A program made the position numbers and the translations under genes. Below, piece by piece: positions 32,213-44,850 of a DNA stretch of 64,000 nt. Source of the stretch: Apis mellifera (lineage: Eukaryota; Arthropoda; Insecta; Hymenoptera; Apidae); assembly GCF_003254395.2 (NCBI RefSeq), contig NC_037638.1, positions 19,829,207 to 19,893,206 of the forward strand, in the 5' to 3' direction. The notes under the pieces are model-generated. The model was given only the letters and a program-made list of their open reading frames with translations, ran no database searches and had not been told where the DNA came from. The first letter of the stretch is position 1; each line of letters begins with the position of its first letter.

Positions 32213-35114
32213 ATACTCTGTCGCATTGATGCGCGCGTACAGCTACGACGGTTTCGCCTTCCGAGTTTCTCGATTCCTGTCCTCCTCCTCCTCCTTTTCC
32301 TTCCGTTTCGGGGCAAGGCAATAATCGATACGCGGACATTGCACGAAACGCTCGTTATTCGCGTTTGATTTTCGAAATTATTTCCTTTCCATTAGGAAGG
32401 ATTATTGTGTGTATATATACATATTGCAAGATGCTCGTTTACCTTGAAACACGGTACGGCGGAGAATCGTGCGCGGCCAATTTCGCTAATTTGTTGTAAT
32501 TGCTATGAATCGAGGGGAGGAGGAGGAAAGGGTAGTGGCGGGGGAAGAACCGTATGCGGAAAACGTCGCGTTCCCCCGATGGGATTAGTTTGGTATACGT
32601 GTTACGTGGTACGGGAAACTTGCGTAAAGAGTAGAGTCTACTGGGTTGTAAGCAACTTTGGAATTAGGGATTCGCGGTAATTTATCGAGAGGTGGAATAT
32701 ATATATATATATACGTATATACTAACGGTGTACCACGGACCGTTTTATCGGGTTGAAATGGCCCGATCGCGATCATCGTGCATCGTCGCTTTCCCGTTTC
32801 AATTTATTATATACTTGAAACAACTTGAGATTTCGACTGTGTATATATATAGTTAGAGTTTCTCTCTTTTCGTATCGATTTTTCTATACAAATTTTCTAT
32901 TAGAAATTAATTCGATGTGCTGGTTTAAAGATAGTTTGAGGCTGATGGAAAGAAAGAAACGGTGATATATATATATATAAAACAATCGTTTGAATCAAGA
33001 TTACGAATGATTTACGAATGTAAAGGCATCGAATTAAATTCCACGCTATTCTAATAAATTTTTTTCCAGATATTTCCTCGATAATTCTCGACGAATAAAT
33101 ATTATGCTCGACTCGGATAGATATTTCATATTTATGGGAGAGGAGAGGGGAGGGGATAAAAGTTTAGCCCGTTATTCAAATGTCCACAGATAAAATCGTA
33201 AAGAAGGGTGCAACGATTGCGGATCGGTTTCTCTATAATTCACCCCCCCTTTTTTTTTTCATTTTTCTTTCCTCGTTGCACGGAACAGAACAAGTTTAAG
33301 GAATTTCCTTGTTCGGATTGCGAAATAATTCACCTCTCGTCGCCTCCGTCGACGAATCTCCCTAATTATAAATATCTCGCTACGACACAAATGTCCCTCC
33401 ACTCTTTCGTCGCGTGATTCCACACCGGGAACGTTATTTTCGTGCGTTCATTGCGTGCGAATAAAACTAATAGTCGGCCGCGTCGCGAAAGAATGCCCGA
33501 CGTTTCGTGACGAGCCCGCATAACCGCGCCTCGCTCGAGAGAGAGAGAGAGGCCGACGCAAAATTGTGCATACGAGCATAACACGGCGTTTTTACGCGAA
33601 ATATTTTCGCGCAAAAGTGTAAAAGTTCCACAACTTTGACCATTTCCAGGCCCTGGACCGAATATCTCTCTCGATGCCTGTACTTTGATATTTTCCTGTT
33701 GAGCCGCAAACTTCTTGCATAACACGCGTGGAAATTATTTCGCGACGTAAAAAATCGTTCGTCCAGAGAGATCTGGCACGCGATTAGAAAGCGAGGAAAC
33801 ACATTAAATCGCGATTAAATCGTTGCAACGTAATGGGGAATTAACGTCAAAAATGAGTAATATTCAATTACATAAACTTCGAATACGGTATGTAAAATGT
33901 ATCACATTTTAATCGTAATTGAGTTAATAATATGTATATATGTATATTTTCTCTTTAGATTCACGAGTTGGCAAAATAAACCAATATATATATTCGACTG
34001 ATCTAAAAAGAAATAAGGAAGATAGTTCGTGTATTCGAAATTTATTTGTACAAACTATCATTTCATCAAATACGATCTGAAAGAAGATCTAACATCGTGA
34101 AATCTGGAATCGATACAACTTTATCTCGAAAAATCGTATATATATACATGGATCCTTATTCGAGACTTCCATTCGAATATTGAAAAAAGCGTGAGATAGC
34201 TCGAAGCAAACAATTTTGCATTACGAGATAAGCACGAACACGATCGACATAGATTCATTCGTCCATGGAAAGGATTAATTTGGAAAACTCTCTCGTTTCT
34301 TTCTTTCCCGTGAATCACGTTCATCGCGTGGAGACGCCGGCTAATTTTGGCTCCTCTTCTCGCTCCTTCCTCTCGCGTCGAGACGTTCCGCGACGCCTGC
34401 CCTGTATTTACGTCTTTGTATTTCAGGGTCGACCGATCCCTCGTCGTTATTCCCGGTACGCGAGGCCGGGATTTACATGGGAAAAGGGAAATATATATCG
34501 CTTCTCTGTGATTTGAATATACACGTGTGTGTACGCTCTGTAAAAAAAAAAAAAGAAAAAAGAAAAGGCACATAAGGGATATTCGAGAGTTATTCGTTCG
34601 AGTCGCACGTACACGGTGTGCATGATGACAGGGGTCGAAAAAGGGATGAAATAGTTTGAATCCGGGTTTGAAATTGGTTCGAAAGGTTCGAGGATGATTA
34701 AGGATGGTGCAATACGCGTCGCAAGGTTGAAAATTTTCGGAATACTGGGAATTTCGAGAATTTTGAACGAGGAGGAACGAAGATGATAATTATATTTGGT
34801 GATACGTGTGTCGTGTTTGCGATGAAAGAAAAAAAAGGGGAGAGGAGAGGAGAGAGAGTTCGAAACGAAACGAAGCGAATTAAAAATTTGAGTTGAAACA
34901 AAAAAAAAAAAAAAAAAAAGAACGTAGTTAAATTGGGTTAATTATTATTGCTTAAAGGAAGTTTTCGTAACGTTGAAAAATATAAAAATCAGGAAATTTA
35001 CAGATAGCGGAATTAGTTAGTTAATAAAGTAGCTCGTTAATCTGAAATAAAACGTAGCCTTGTATATCCGTTCTCTTAAAGTATTCGAAGTAAGAAATCC
35101 GAGTATAAGAAACT
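32213..35114. other. Non-coding sequence, increasingly AT-rich
   Basis: (TA)n at 32696-32713 and 32963-32977. An 8 bp inverted repeat TAAAATGT/ACATTTTA lies at 33893-33911. GATAGTT..TGTA / TACA.AACTATC forms a bulged stem at 34021-34059. A runs lie at 34541-34554 and 34900-34919. 34900-35110 is AT-rich. No gene recognised on either strand. Confidence 0.45.
34900..34919. repeat. A20 homopolymer
   Basis: Twenty consecutive A. No retrotransposon-like sequence is recognised immediately 5' of it. Confidence 0.95.
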
Positions 35115-35180
35115 TCTTAGGAAAGTGATTAAAGTGTCTGATTACTAATCTCGAGGATCTCGAGTTCGCATCCGCCCCTC
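35115..35180 (+). pseudogene. tRNA-Ser-like sequence (degenerate tRNA or tRNA-derived element)
   Basis: 35124-35136 (AGTGATTAAAGTG) resembles the D-arm/box A of serine tRNAs. 35142-35148 is a canonical anticodon loop TTACTAA with anticodon ACT at 35144-35146, one step from the usual GCT serine loop. 35163-35173 (AGTTCGCATCC) resembles box B with two mismatches. Spacing between the boxes is right for a tRNA. The anticodon stem, T stem and acceptor stem pair poorly, and no acceptor partner is seen 5' of box A. A decayed tRNA or the head of a tRNA-derived SINE fits best; chance similarity cannot be excluded. Box B is followed by a C/T-rich stretch. Confidence 0.35.
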
Positions 35181-38100
35181 CCCTCAGTCTATAGGGAATT
35201 TTTTTTCGTTTGGAATATTAATTCAAAAATTCTGAAAGTTGGCTCGTCTCGCTTTCATCTTTGATAATTGGTATCTCTCCATTCAAAATTCGCATTAAAA
35301 AGAAATTTTTAAGCGATAGTTTGGAATTTTTCCAAAAGTTTTTTTTTTTTTTTCTCTCTTATTACTCCTTCGAATTTTCCTCTCTCTCGAGAACGAGAGA
35401 TTCTTCTCGCATCCGACCCATCCTGTTTTCGTCATCCGATAAACGTCGATCGATATCGTGCTCGTTTTCCATTCATCGTCTTGTTATTCTATCTTTTTTT
35501 TTTTTTTTCTTCCCTCCATCACAGCGCGTTATTAATACCGTTCGATTAATTACACGTGTAATAGGCGTGACAGCGAAAAAGCGAATATCACGCAGATATT
35601 CTCGTTCTCGACCGAGTAACGAAAAATTTGCTCTCGATAAAATTATATCCAAGATCGTTCCGTTCTCTAACGATATAAACGATAAGGGAAAAATATTACA
35701 TGAATTATATATATCAAAATGGAAAAGAATCCTTCGATCGTCTGTGGAGGATCAATGAAACTTGAAAAAACGATTCGAAAAAATTCTCAAAGGTTTATAT
35801 AGATACGAGTTAGAAAAAATATATATTCCATTAAAAAACGGAAGCGAAGCTCTCGAAATGGCGATAAATTTATTAACCAACTTGGATGCAAATATCGCGA
35901 TGTCAACAACATTTTGTTTTAAAAAAAAAACGCGTGTTACTCGCATCTGTGAAAAACTATTACTTTTCCTCTTCGACGAAAAAGAGCAAACGCGTTTCTG
36001 ATCGAACAACTGATTTATCCCCCTAAAGCTAAGCTTCGGACTTGGTAAATCTATTATCCCAAATCTGACAAACTTAAAGTTATATACATAACTGCGTATA
36101 CCGTAATTCCACCGTAATTCATCGAGATTCCGCTTAAGCTGTTCCGTTAGATTCCATAGAGAAAGAGAGAGAGAGAGAGAGCCATCGTTTGGACCATCGT
36201 TTTGTTTAATTAAACGTAAAATTGCCGATGCCAAGGGGAAGTATTTAGTTTCGCATCGCGATCTCCCGCTGCGACATTTCACTTTATTAGACGCGGTACA
36301 CGGATAAGTCTTCCCCGTAGAATTAATAAATCCCTTTTCGAGTTTGGAGCCGAGGAAGGACCGACCAAAAAGAGAAAGAGAGAGAGAAGCATCCGTTCGA
36401 GAAACTTAAGTTCGCGGTGGAGGCGAAGGCGACAATTAGTAGAATTTACGCGAATGAAATTTCCCACGTTCCGAACATTCCACCGCTTTTCGAGCGCGCC
36501 TCCTTTGTGCGCTCCTTGGCTCGTACGTGGAGCGACATCGCACTGCGTCGAATACAAATCGAAAGGGTTCGATTATAACGTCAGGCGCAATAGGAGGAAC
36601 GCAACGACGGTCCTTGAAATCACTCCGCTGTCCACAGAGAGAAAGAGAAAGAGAGAGAGAGAGGGAGATTGCACGCGGTTGGTCACGATTCTATCTTAAT
36701 AGGTATTGTTGTATCCGACTTGGGTCGTTCGTCTTGTCCTCTCCTCTCTCTTTCGCCCCTTTCCTTCTCCCACCCTCGTTTTCTCCTCCCTATTTACCCC
36801 GTAATGAACATCGAATCGATTTTCATTTAGGTTGATTGCCGTTGGCAACCGGCTCTCGTTGCCCGATGCTCATTCGATAAAATTTAATTGACTCGACGCG
36901 AGGAGACGCGCGAGTCGAATGTCGAATCTCCCTTTCGTTTATCTCACCTTACGTCATATCCGATGGAATCGGTCTCCCTCGACCGACAATTACACCGATA
37001 ATCACGAGAGATACGCGGAGATTTCGAAACGGTATTATTCACCCGACAACAAACAACCCGCTGTTGCATCGCCGCGCTATTATGCACTTTCACCCGCGGC
37101 GTTTATTTCGTTGAATCACGTTGTTCTTCCGTCACGAGGATGGATTTAACTCGCGTTGAAACAAAGCGTAGCGATTCCGAATCGATATGTTCGATTGTCG
37201 ATGTTCGGATTCTTCCTCGCGCGGTGTCGGAAATTCGGATTCTTGGAACGGAATTCTGGAGATTAAAGGACGGCCCTTCACCGGGGATTAAACCGGTTCG
37301 AAAATTGCTCCCGCGTAATTTTCCTGCTCGAAGCGTTAACCGAGCATTGGAGCCGAGCGAAAGCGTTTCTCGAAGTAGTTCGAGAGCTGGAGCGCGGTGT
37401 TCCTCCAGCCGTAATAAATTCTCATCTTCTTAATGGCAGTCCCCTCCGATTTTTGTCTCGGGTGTCGCAAAACCACACCCAGATGTACAATTATTCTCGG
37501 GGAGACGACGCCACACCCTCGCCGATCGCTATTCCAGTGGCTTAATTGTCTCGCCACGAGTTCGAGTGCCGCGTCACCTTGTCCAAGGGATAAGAACGAT
37601 AAAAAAGGGGGAAATATCGAGAGAGAGAGAGAGGGTCGTTCTTTTTTTTTTAAATCGTCGATTCATCTTATTCTGTTATTCGAGTTGAAATTGAAATTGA
37701 AATTAGACAACGAGTCGATCGAAGTTTTACACGTTGAAGGGAAGGAAAAAAAGGAAGGGAAGGAGAAGAAGGGAGAAATTCCATTACGACCGATGAAATC
37801 GATCGAGATGTTGACACACCGTTAATTGCGTTCCTATGATGTCGATTTCGTACGACTTAACGATATATAACCGCTGCATTCGCCGCCAAATAACAACACG
37901 TAGGTCGTCCCAGATACAAATTATCGTTGGTTTTACGACCGCGACATGAGCAAAACGAGTGCATTTAATTTAATTATGGGATCTCATAATTAACATTTCT
38001 CGTTATAGCGTCGTGATTGCGTATGCGCCATTTTCCCGCATACGCGTGATTTTCCATTCTCGAGAAAAAAAGAAACGTGTTCTTTTCGTTCGTCGAAAAA

Positions 38101-38249
38101 TTAATTTTCTTATATCCCTTATATCTCGTCCAAGTTTTTTCGATTATCGTCGCGATCTTCGACTTGGTGAAATTTTTTAGAAGATTTATTTACGTTTGAT
38201 AAAATTACATTATCATATAGATAATTCCCTCTTAACATTAGCACTTATA
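35181..38249. other. Non-coding sequence, AT-rich then mixed
   Basis: 35200-36080 is AT-rich with T runs (35339-35353, 35491-35507). 36160-36181 and 36639-36662 are GA repeats. 37180-37560 is complex. 37685-37704 holds three TTGAAA units. 38000-38249 is AT-rich. Short frames are unrecognised. Confidence 0.5.
37685..37704. repeat. (TTGAAA)3 hexanucleotide repeat
   Basis: Three perfect hexamer units. Confidence 0.85.
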
Positions 38250-38314
38250 TTATACAGCTGATTTGACAATGATCCAATAAAAAATAAATTTCTGGAAGAA
38301 TAAAAAGCGTCAAT
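38250..38314 (+). repeat. 65 bp dispersed direct repeat, copy A
   Basis: Matches 39411-39475 at 63 of 65 positions in the same orientation; differences are at the C/T of TTTGAYAATG and the A/G of ATAAARAATA. The sequence is AT-rich and non-coding, with three AATAAA-like words. Boundaries are sharp on both sides. Confidence 0.9.
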
Positions 38315-38760
38315 TGTTTGATCAAGACGTCGAAAAGAACGATGCATACAATACTCGGTTAACCCAAAAATTCCAACACATTCGAAAATAAAAAGACAAG
38401 GCTGTGAGAAATCGCATTTCTTTTTTCTCGTTGCCTCGCGCGGAGAGATACGAGTATCGCGAAAGAAGGATCGTACAACTCGAGAAAGGTGTCGTTGTTC
38501 CGGAATTTATTCCCCCGTTTTATCGCGGGGGAGAGGGGGGGGGGAGAAAGTTGAGAAACGGAAACGGAAGCGTAAACACGCGGAAGATCCGCGAGAAGAC
38601 GCGAGGAGGGAGCCGATTAATATAACTTGGATTTCCGCTGCCGTGGAAAATGGTGGCGGCAGTTCGCTTCGCCGAATAATTTCAATAATAACTTCTCGAA
38701 AGTTGGCACGGATTGGTCGCGCCGGCCACCGCGATTCAAACTGCGCCCTGGTAATAATAA
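38315..38760. other. Non-coding sequence between repeat copies
   Basis: Contains a G10 run (38535-38544). 38630-38760 is a tract-free island with TAAT cores leading into the inverted repeat at 38761. Confidence 0.45.
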
Positions 38761-38783
38761 TTAATAACAATGGAGGTTATTAA
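38761..38783. promoter_or_regulatory. Inverted TTAATAAC/GTTATTAA with SOX-like loop
   Basis: The 8 bp arms (38761-38768 and 38776-38783) are exact reverse complements around AATGGAG. The left arm and loop together form AACAATGG, a SOX-type motif, flanked by homeodomain-like TTAAT cores. A composite SOX/homeodomain site is plausible; no evidence of binding. Confidence 0.3.
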
Positions 38784-38817
38784 CGATAACGCGATTAATT
38801 TCGCGGTTATCGCCGCG

Positions 38818-38838
38818 CCCCCCCCCCCCCCTCCCCCC
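38818..38838. repeat. Poly-C run (C14, T, C6)
   Basis: The longest C run in the window. It is prone to i-motif/G-quadruplex structure and to assembly or sequencing error. Confidence 0.93.
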
Positions 38839-39410
38839 GGGTGTTTCGACCTGTGCCTGTTTGAGTGACAGGAAAATTGCATTAACCGTGCCGTGATACT
38901 GCTATCGGCTCGCTGCTGCCGGTAGCCCACCGCTAATATCGCTTTTAAGGTATTTAAATTTTGCATTAAGCTCGTTACCCACCAGCTTCGGAAATCGCGT
39001 CAGAATTCGCCAAACAAGGAACGTTAACTCCGCGAAGACGACCCCGACGTGTATATACACATACACACGTATGCACGTAGACATAAAACGTAGATGCACA
39101 ACAACGCACGATGATATCTTGCGGGCCAAAGCTTTGATCACGAAGGCGGACAACGAGCGGCTAATTGGGACGATAGCGCTCGTTGTTTCGAATCGATCGA
39201 TTATCGCCGCACGCGATGCAGCAATTTCCACGCCACCCGGAACGAATATTCGGATAGGTTCGTGGAAAAATTTTCGTTTCCAACTTTTCTCAATCGGAGA
39301 GAATCGTTCGTACGCAGGGAGGGAGAGCCATAGACGAATCGTCTTAAAGTAGATTTCTCGTTTGCTTGGAAGAAGGATCGAGATCCTCTGATCGATGATA
39401 CGCTTTCTCC
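38839..39410. other. Non-coding sequence between repeat copies
   Basis: Complex CG-rich sequence with a frame open on each strand (minus 38902-39474 is the longest). No motif recognised. Confidence 0.45.
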
Positions 39411-39475
39411 TTATACAGCTGATTTGATAATGATCCAATAAAGAATAAATTTCTGGAAGAATAAAAAGCGTCAAT
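39411..39475 (+). repeat. 65 bp dispersed direct repeat, copy B
   Basis: The second copy, 1,161 bp from copy A. Flanks differ from those of copy A, and no target-site duplication or terminal inverted repeat is visible, so a transposon boundary cannot be drawn. Near-identity suggests a recent duplication, gene conversion, or two insertions of one family. Confidence 0.9.
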
Positions 39476-41100
39476 GGAGATTTTAGTCACGCGTCCGTTA
39501 ATTGACCGGGGAAAATTGTGAAAACGACATTAAACGGGGGAGGATGGTGTGTGCCAATCACGGTTTGGCAAGTGGCGCGCAACTGGTATCGCAATTTGTC
39601 GAGGAGGAGAAGGAAGGAAACCACGGTGGAATGAATTGGAAGGAAAATTGTTGGGGAGAGGGAGGGTGCGCTTTATCGCACGTGGAAAGAACGTGCTATC
39701 TGTTACGTTTTTTCGCTCCGTTCTACGCGGAGTAAAGGGAATTCGGTCGTCGAGCGAATTCGAGATTAGCCGAGCTCTCGGGGACAGCACGGAGGCCGGT
39801 CGCAGAGATGGCCGTCCGTGAAAATTCTCCACCACTTTTGCAAAGTGAATTCCGATGCTTCTTCCCCTCCCTCCTCACATTTTCGACAAACGCGAAAAGC
39901 AACTCGATTTCCTCCTCGACGTTTGGACGTTTCCCCGTCACCTTTATGAAATTTCACTTTTCCATGCGCGCGTGTGTGTGTGTATATCGGCTCGATTCGG
40001 GCAGAGAGGAGAAGATATCTTCGTGGCGTTCGTTCTTTCTTCTCGTTCTACTCTTTGAACGGACGGATAAGTGGATGTTTTAACCTTTTATCAAAGAAAC
40101 AGAGGAGGGGGTACAAATGTATGAATGAAAATTGGAAGATTCGATCGAAGATTCTTGGACTTTTTCATCGAGCATCAAGTATTTCGAATTCGGCTCGAAA
40201 CATCGCGGTTGCATTATAAAGAACGCACTCGATGAGTTTTTCCATCCATTAACACAAGGGGGTTTCCTTTCTCATCGATCATGTGGCTCGATTTAATTCG
40301 AAGATTCGTACAATTTTTCAATTTAAACAAAAAATGACAGGCTCGTTGCTTCCTTGATCGTACGTAAACAGTTTTTACCACTTCGTCTCCAATTTTTAAC
40401 CCGCGATCGTAATTGCTTCTTTTTGAAAATTTTGTTGCGTCGACTATCCTTCTCCTCCCATTATTACAAATTCAAGAAATATTTGGTTACCTTTATCGAT
40501 ACAGATAATAAATCAACTTATAGAAACATATTTATGATGTATAATTTTATAGATTCATAGGAGAAAATCCAAGTTAAGTTTTTCCATGCTTCGGGCACAC
40601 ACGCGTGCCTGGAATCTAGAATCAATCCTATTTTGGATTCGTAATCAAAGTTTTCGGCGAAGGTGTTGTTTGTTCGCGTCCGCTCGATTCGCTTCATTTC
40701 GAATTCCCTCGCTACGGCGACGATCCGAGCTGCTTTGCCTTGCTTTTTCCCCACCGGCGGAACCTCGGCGTCCAATTTTTCCCCACCGAGCCGTGAAACG
40801 GAAATTTCACGGAGCAACGGAGTGAGGCGGAGTTGGCCTCAAAGCGGATGCAGCTTTTGTTGCCGCGAGCTTTCATTGGGTGACCGCGACCGCTCGGCAC
40901 CGGTCGATCGGCCGGTCCGCCGCAATTAGCGCACCGGCTAACCAGATTTTTCCAGTCGACCCTGTTTTCCTTTCCCCCCTCCGCCTTTTCACCCTTATCC
41001 ACGCCTCTCCCCTTCTCTCTCAACCCTCTCCAATCCCCTCTCCAATCGAATTTCTCTCATATTTTCCCGAATTTTTACCAATATATCTCGATTTTGATGG
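39476..41100. other. Non-coding sequence
   Basis: 39970-39985 is a short GT run. 40080-40560 is AT-rich. 40965-41060 is C/T-rich. No gene or RNA recognised. Confidence 0.5.
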
Positions 41101-44100
41101 ATGCGCGCATCGATAACGTTTCGAGGAAAGGTTAGGTTCGATCAGGGACGTCGGAGGAAAGCCGCCAAGTTTATTTTCCGATCCTCCAATTCCGCGTCCT
41201 CCAAGCCGTTCCGTGTGGCGGAATCCGTTGCTCCGTATTTATGGCGGAACTGTTGGGAACTCGGGATACGAGCGATAAGCTCGGCCCGCACCGCGCTTAC
41301 ACACGGTCCCGAAGTGGCGGTACGTACGTCCTCCCCCGTCACATCTCCCTTCTAATCCCTTGAATATTCGTTTCGAGTTGCCTCGCTTCGGGAGCCACCG
41401 ATCCCGCAAGGATTATCTCGAAATAATCGGAGAGATCCAAGTGGACGATAACACGGGCGAGAAGGAATTTTCCCGTTCCTCCTCCTCCTCCCCCTCCTCC
41501 GAGTTTTCGAAAAATCGGCCGAGGATAATTCGATCGTCACGCGATAATACGATGATTAACGGATAGGAAGAGTCGAGGGGAAGAGTGGAGCGTTGCGACG
41601 ACCACGTCCGGATCGATAACCCCTTCCGCTCCTCGACTCGTTCGAGTTTAATTAGCCAAATGGAACGAGCAGAGTCAAATTTCATTTGTTCACGGCGAAG
41701 TGACCCGTCTCGCACCTTTCCAACTTGCACCTCGGAAGTTACCTCGAGTAAGGAAACAGTATGTACAGGGACAAGATCGAACGTTGGATTCCAATGCCAA
41801 GTGCAAATGCGCGAAAGATGATCCCATATTATATTATTATTATACAACGAACCTCGTTTAAGCATTATTCAAAGCTCGAAAGGATCCGGTCAATTTCATT
41901 CTCGAGGTTACGATCCTCTCCGATTTTCGATTGGCGCGCGAGGAAGATTGGAGAGAGCTCGTGCCGCGCGAGAAATCGCTTAAGACGATGACGGATAGTG
42001 ACGCGCTTTTATATATATAGCAGAGTAGAATTGGAAAATTTTCCGCGAGACGGGGACGAGATACGTGAAATACGGCGTCTATCCGGAGAGAGGGGATAAC
42101 ATTGATCAGCCAGGGTGGGAAACCCGTGAAACGGGGACAAAAGCTCGGTGGGGGTGGTTGGCCGATACAACGGGACTTTTTCTTGCTAATAATAAAAGAC
42201 GTCTCTCGCGACCGACAGTTCTCCCCACGTGCAGAACTGTAATACGTGTAATACGCGCCGATAAATTCTCGTATTACGCGTTGCAACCCATTCAGATCGC
42301 GATCCTCCGTCGCCGTGTATATTCGTATATACGTGTGTATGCATCCGTGCACATGTCTCACACGAGAGGAGGAGGAGGAATGGTGGAGAGATCCGAGACG
42401 ACCGTAAATCATTTTTGCGAATCCCGTGTATACCGAGCTGTATCCGAGGAGACGAGATGAAGGAAGGAAGGAAGGGAGGAGAGAGGTTGGAAAGACGCGA
42501 GGAAGAGACAATAACTTCACAACATCTCGCGGATGAAAGCGGCGTTTATTACCAGCTGGAACAAACGGAGTTGGTGGCGCAATAGCGCGTAGGGTAACGT
42601 TTAATAAAATTAATTCTATCCCCCTCCTTACCACTCTATCCCGTTTCACTCTCTTTTATCCTTTTCATTTTTTATCCCCCATCCCATTGCATTCTCCTCG
42701 TCACCCTCTCCACGGACACAAATGCGCCACAATTTATTTCGACCGCTTCCTATTTTTATCCCCTTTTCTCTTTCTTTCTTTTTTTTTTTTTTAAATGCTA
42801 TTATCATTTAATCAGATTATTATTAATAATCTATCGTCGAAGCGAGACGAATTTCAAAACAAAACGTGCTCGCGTTATATATATATATATTTATATACAC
42901 GTGTCGTTGGTTTCGCGAAAAGTCGTATGGAAGTCACGATCGTAAATTTGTATTCGTCGTATTATTATTCCATTCCGTTTCTCGTCATTAATGGTTCATT
43001 ACACGTACGGCGAGGAACGCGTACGCGCAAGAGCGCGTGCGGAAACGAGGAGCACGCGTGTAATTCGCAATGGCCACGCGGGGGAGAGTGGACGAAGAGA
43101 GAGAGAGAGACGCGAAGAAGAGCGCGAGAAAGAGTATCGAGTAACGAGACTCGTTATCTCGTGTGCGAAAAAAATCTGTCTGCTTAATATATACGCACGG
43201 TGGATCCGTTACGGAATTGGAAACGTTGCCTCATTATCGGGGAAGAGAAATCGCCGGAAGGTGTATCGGATCTTGGTGGAAACGGCGCCTCGTGGAAATT
43301 AGCCAGCCGCGCTTCATAGATCGGGGAGAAGTTTCGAAACTCGACTCTTGTTATTTCGAGCATCCTAACATCATCCACGGTGGGGGTGTATCATCCACGG
43401 ATGTTACCTGTTGTCGGCAACAACGACGCTTGTATTCCGTGAGATTAACGTTTCGGACTTCTCGATGAACGGACTTCTCCATTCGCGAGAGGGAGATGGG
43501 TTGCACAACTTCAACTTAAGAATAATAGGAGGCTCTCAAATATCTCGATGGATCCGTCGATTTCCATTCAAAAGGATACGATTTCTTCGAATATCGTAGA
43601 CGATCCACTTTATCCTCCTTCTTCTCGTTCGTTACTTAACTTAATTTCGTATAACGGGAGGCGTTATCTGTCAACAGACGGGCAAAACTCGGCGGAACTC
43701 TCTCTCTCCCTCCCTCATAAAGATTCGTCAGCTTAAAATCTTGGCCTAATTAGCGATACTCCTCTCCCCTCCTCCCGTGCAGCCCCTCTGCATTCTCGTT
43801 TTATGGTCTCCTCTCAAGCACGAACGCCGCTTTAGACGCGGCCCTTGCAAACTTGCCTCTTGTATGTGGGTCTCGGTTCATTTCGGGAGCCGCATATAAG
43901 GGTGGGGAGGGGGTGGAAGGATGGCACAGATAGGTGGGTGCTAATTATCAAGATCCTCTCCTTCTCCCTATCGCCGGGAAAGTTAGCTGCGGAGAACCGA
44001 TTACGTCGGGACGTGAGTATAACTAACGGCCGTTATTGTCGTACAGCCGAGGAATCTCTCCTCCCCTCCTCCTCTTTGCCGCATCGAAGACGTGGCTCAC

Positions 44101-44293
44101 CTCTTGCGATTGTTCTTCTCGATCGTGGTTGGGAACCGGTTCTTGGCGATCGAACCAGCCACCCGCTTTATCTTCCTTCTTATTAATTTCCTTCCCAGAG
44201 ACGCATAAAAGTGGTGAAAAATTGGAACGAAATTTCATTTCTACGTACGTTTCCACGGAATGGACGCGCGAGTTGGGCGATGAAAAATTGGCG
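41101..44293. other. Non-coding sequence
   Basis: 41478-41500 is TCC-rich. 42445-42485 is purine-rich. 42776-42792 is T-rich and 42877-42892 is (TA)n. 43090-43135 is GA-rich. A 10 bp word TCATCCACGG recurs at 43371 and 43391. Long frames (41858-42649 minus) show no family motif. Confidence 0.5.
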
Positions 44294-44319
44294 AGGAAGG
44301 AAGGAAGGAAGGAAGGAAG
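44294..44319. repeat. (GGAA)n tetranucleotide repeat
   Basis: About six GGAA/AAGG units. Confidence 0.9.
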
Positions 44320-44463
44320 AGGTGGCGAAACCGGTTCCTGGTCGAACGCGGAAATGAAAAATCGCCCCGTTGAGCGTTGAGGATAGAGGAGAGATGGAGG
44401 AGAATACGCGTGCCGAAATCCCCCTGTGACGTTCTCGCAACGAGATTTCGCGTCGTGATCGAA

Positions 44464-44481
44464 GAGAGAGAGAGAGAGAGA
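44464..44481. repeat. (GA)9 microsatellite
   Basis: A short perfect GA run preceding the island with two CCAAT boxes. Confidence 0.88.
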
Positions 44482-44539
44482 AAGGGAGGGAGGTGAGTGT
44501 CGTTACGCGATTCCGTGGAGACCGCGGAGACATCATCGG

Positions 44540-44850
44540 CCTGTTCAGAATGCAAGCGTGGTTCGCGTCAATCCCATTGGTCCTCTACGGAGCATCGTCC
44601 CCGGGTGCTTCCGCTGCGAGCGTCGAGAGGCAAGCTACGTCGTTAATTGATTGGCACGTCTACTATTGCGACGGAGAGAGGGAAAGAGCGGCGGAGAGAG
44701 AGAGAGAGAGAGAGGTCCAGCCTGCATATACATATTTAGCATACTCAATGATTGGTCGCCGGCTTATTACCATTGAAATAGGCTCGCGTGTCGCTATCCC
44801 AACTCGCGTGACAGCCCCTGCTCGGGCTTCGACGTGCATAATAAAGTTCA
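44540..44850. promoter_or_regulatory. Island with two inverted CCAAT boxes
   Basis: Two ATTGGT words (ATTGG at 44576-44580 and 44751-44755) lie in mostly complex sequence interrupted by a GA run (44694-44714). The 44720-44850 part is tract-free. Paired CCAAT boxes suggest a promoter-type element, but no TATA box or start is evident. Confidence 0.2.

Noticed and set aside
34900..34919. Poly-A tail of a retroposed copy
   Set aside because: No recognisable retroposon body or flanking target-site duplication beside the A run.
41451..41500. Zinc-finger linker (TGEK) in a plus-strand frame
   Set aside because: No Cys/His pairs around it, and the following serines come from a TCC-rich tract.
41858..42649. 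263-codon minus-strand frame
   Set aside because: No family motif, includes repeat-derived stretches, and no promoter or splice support.
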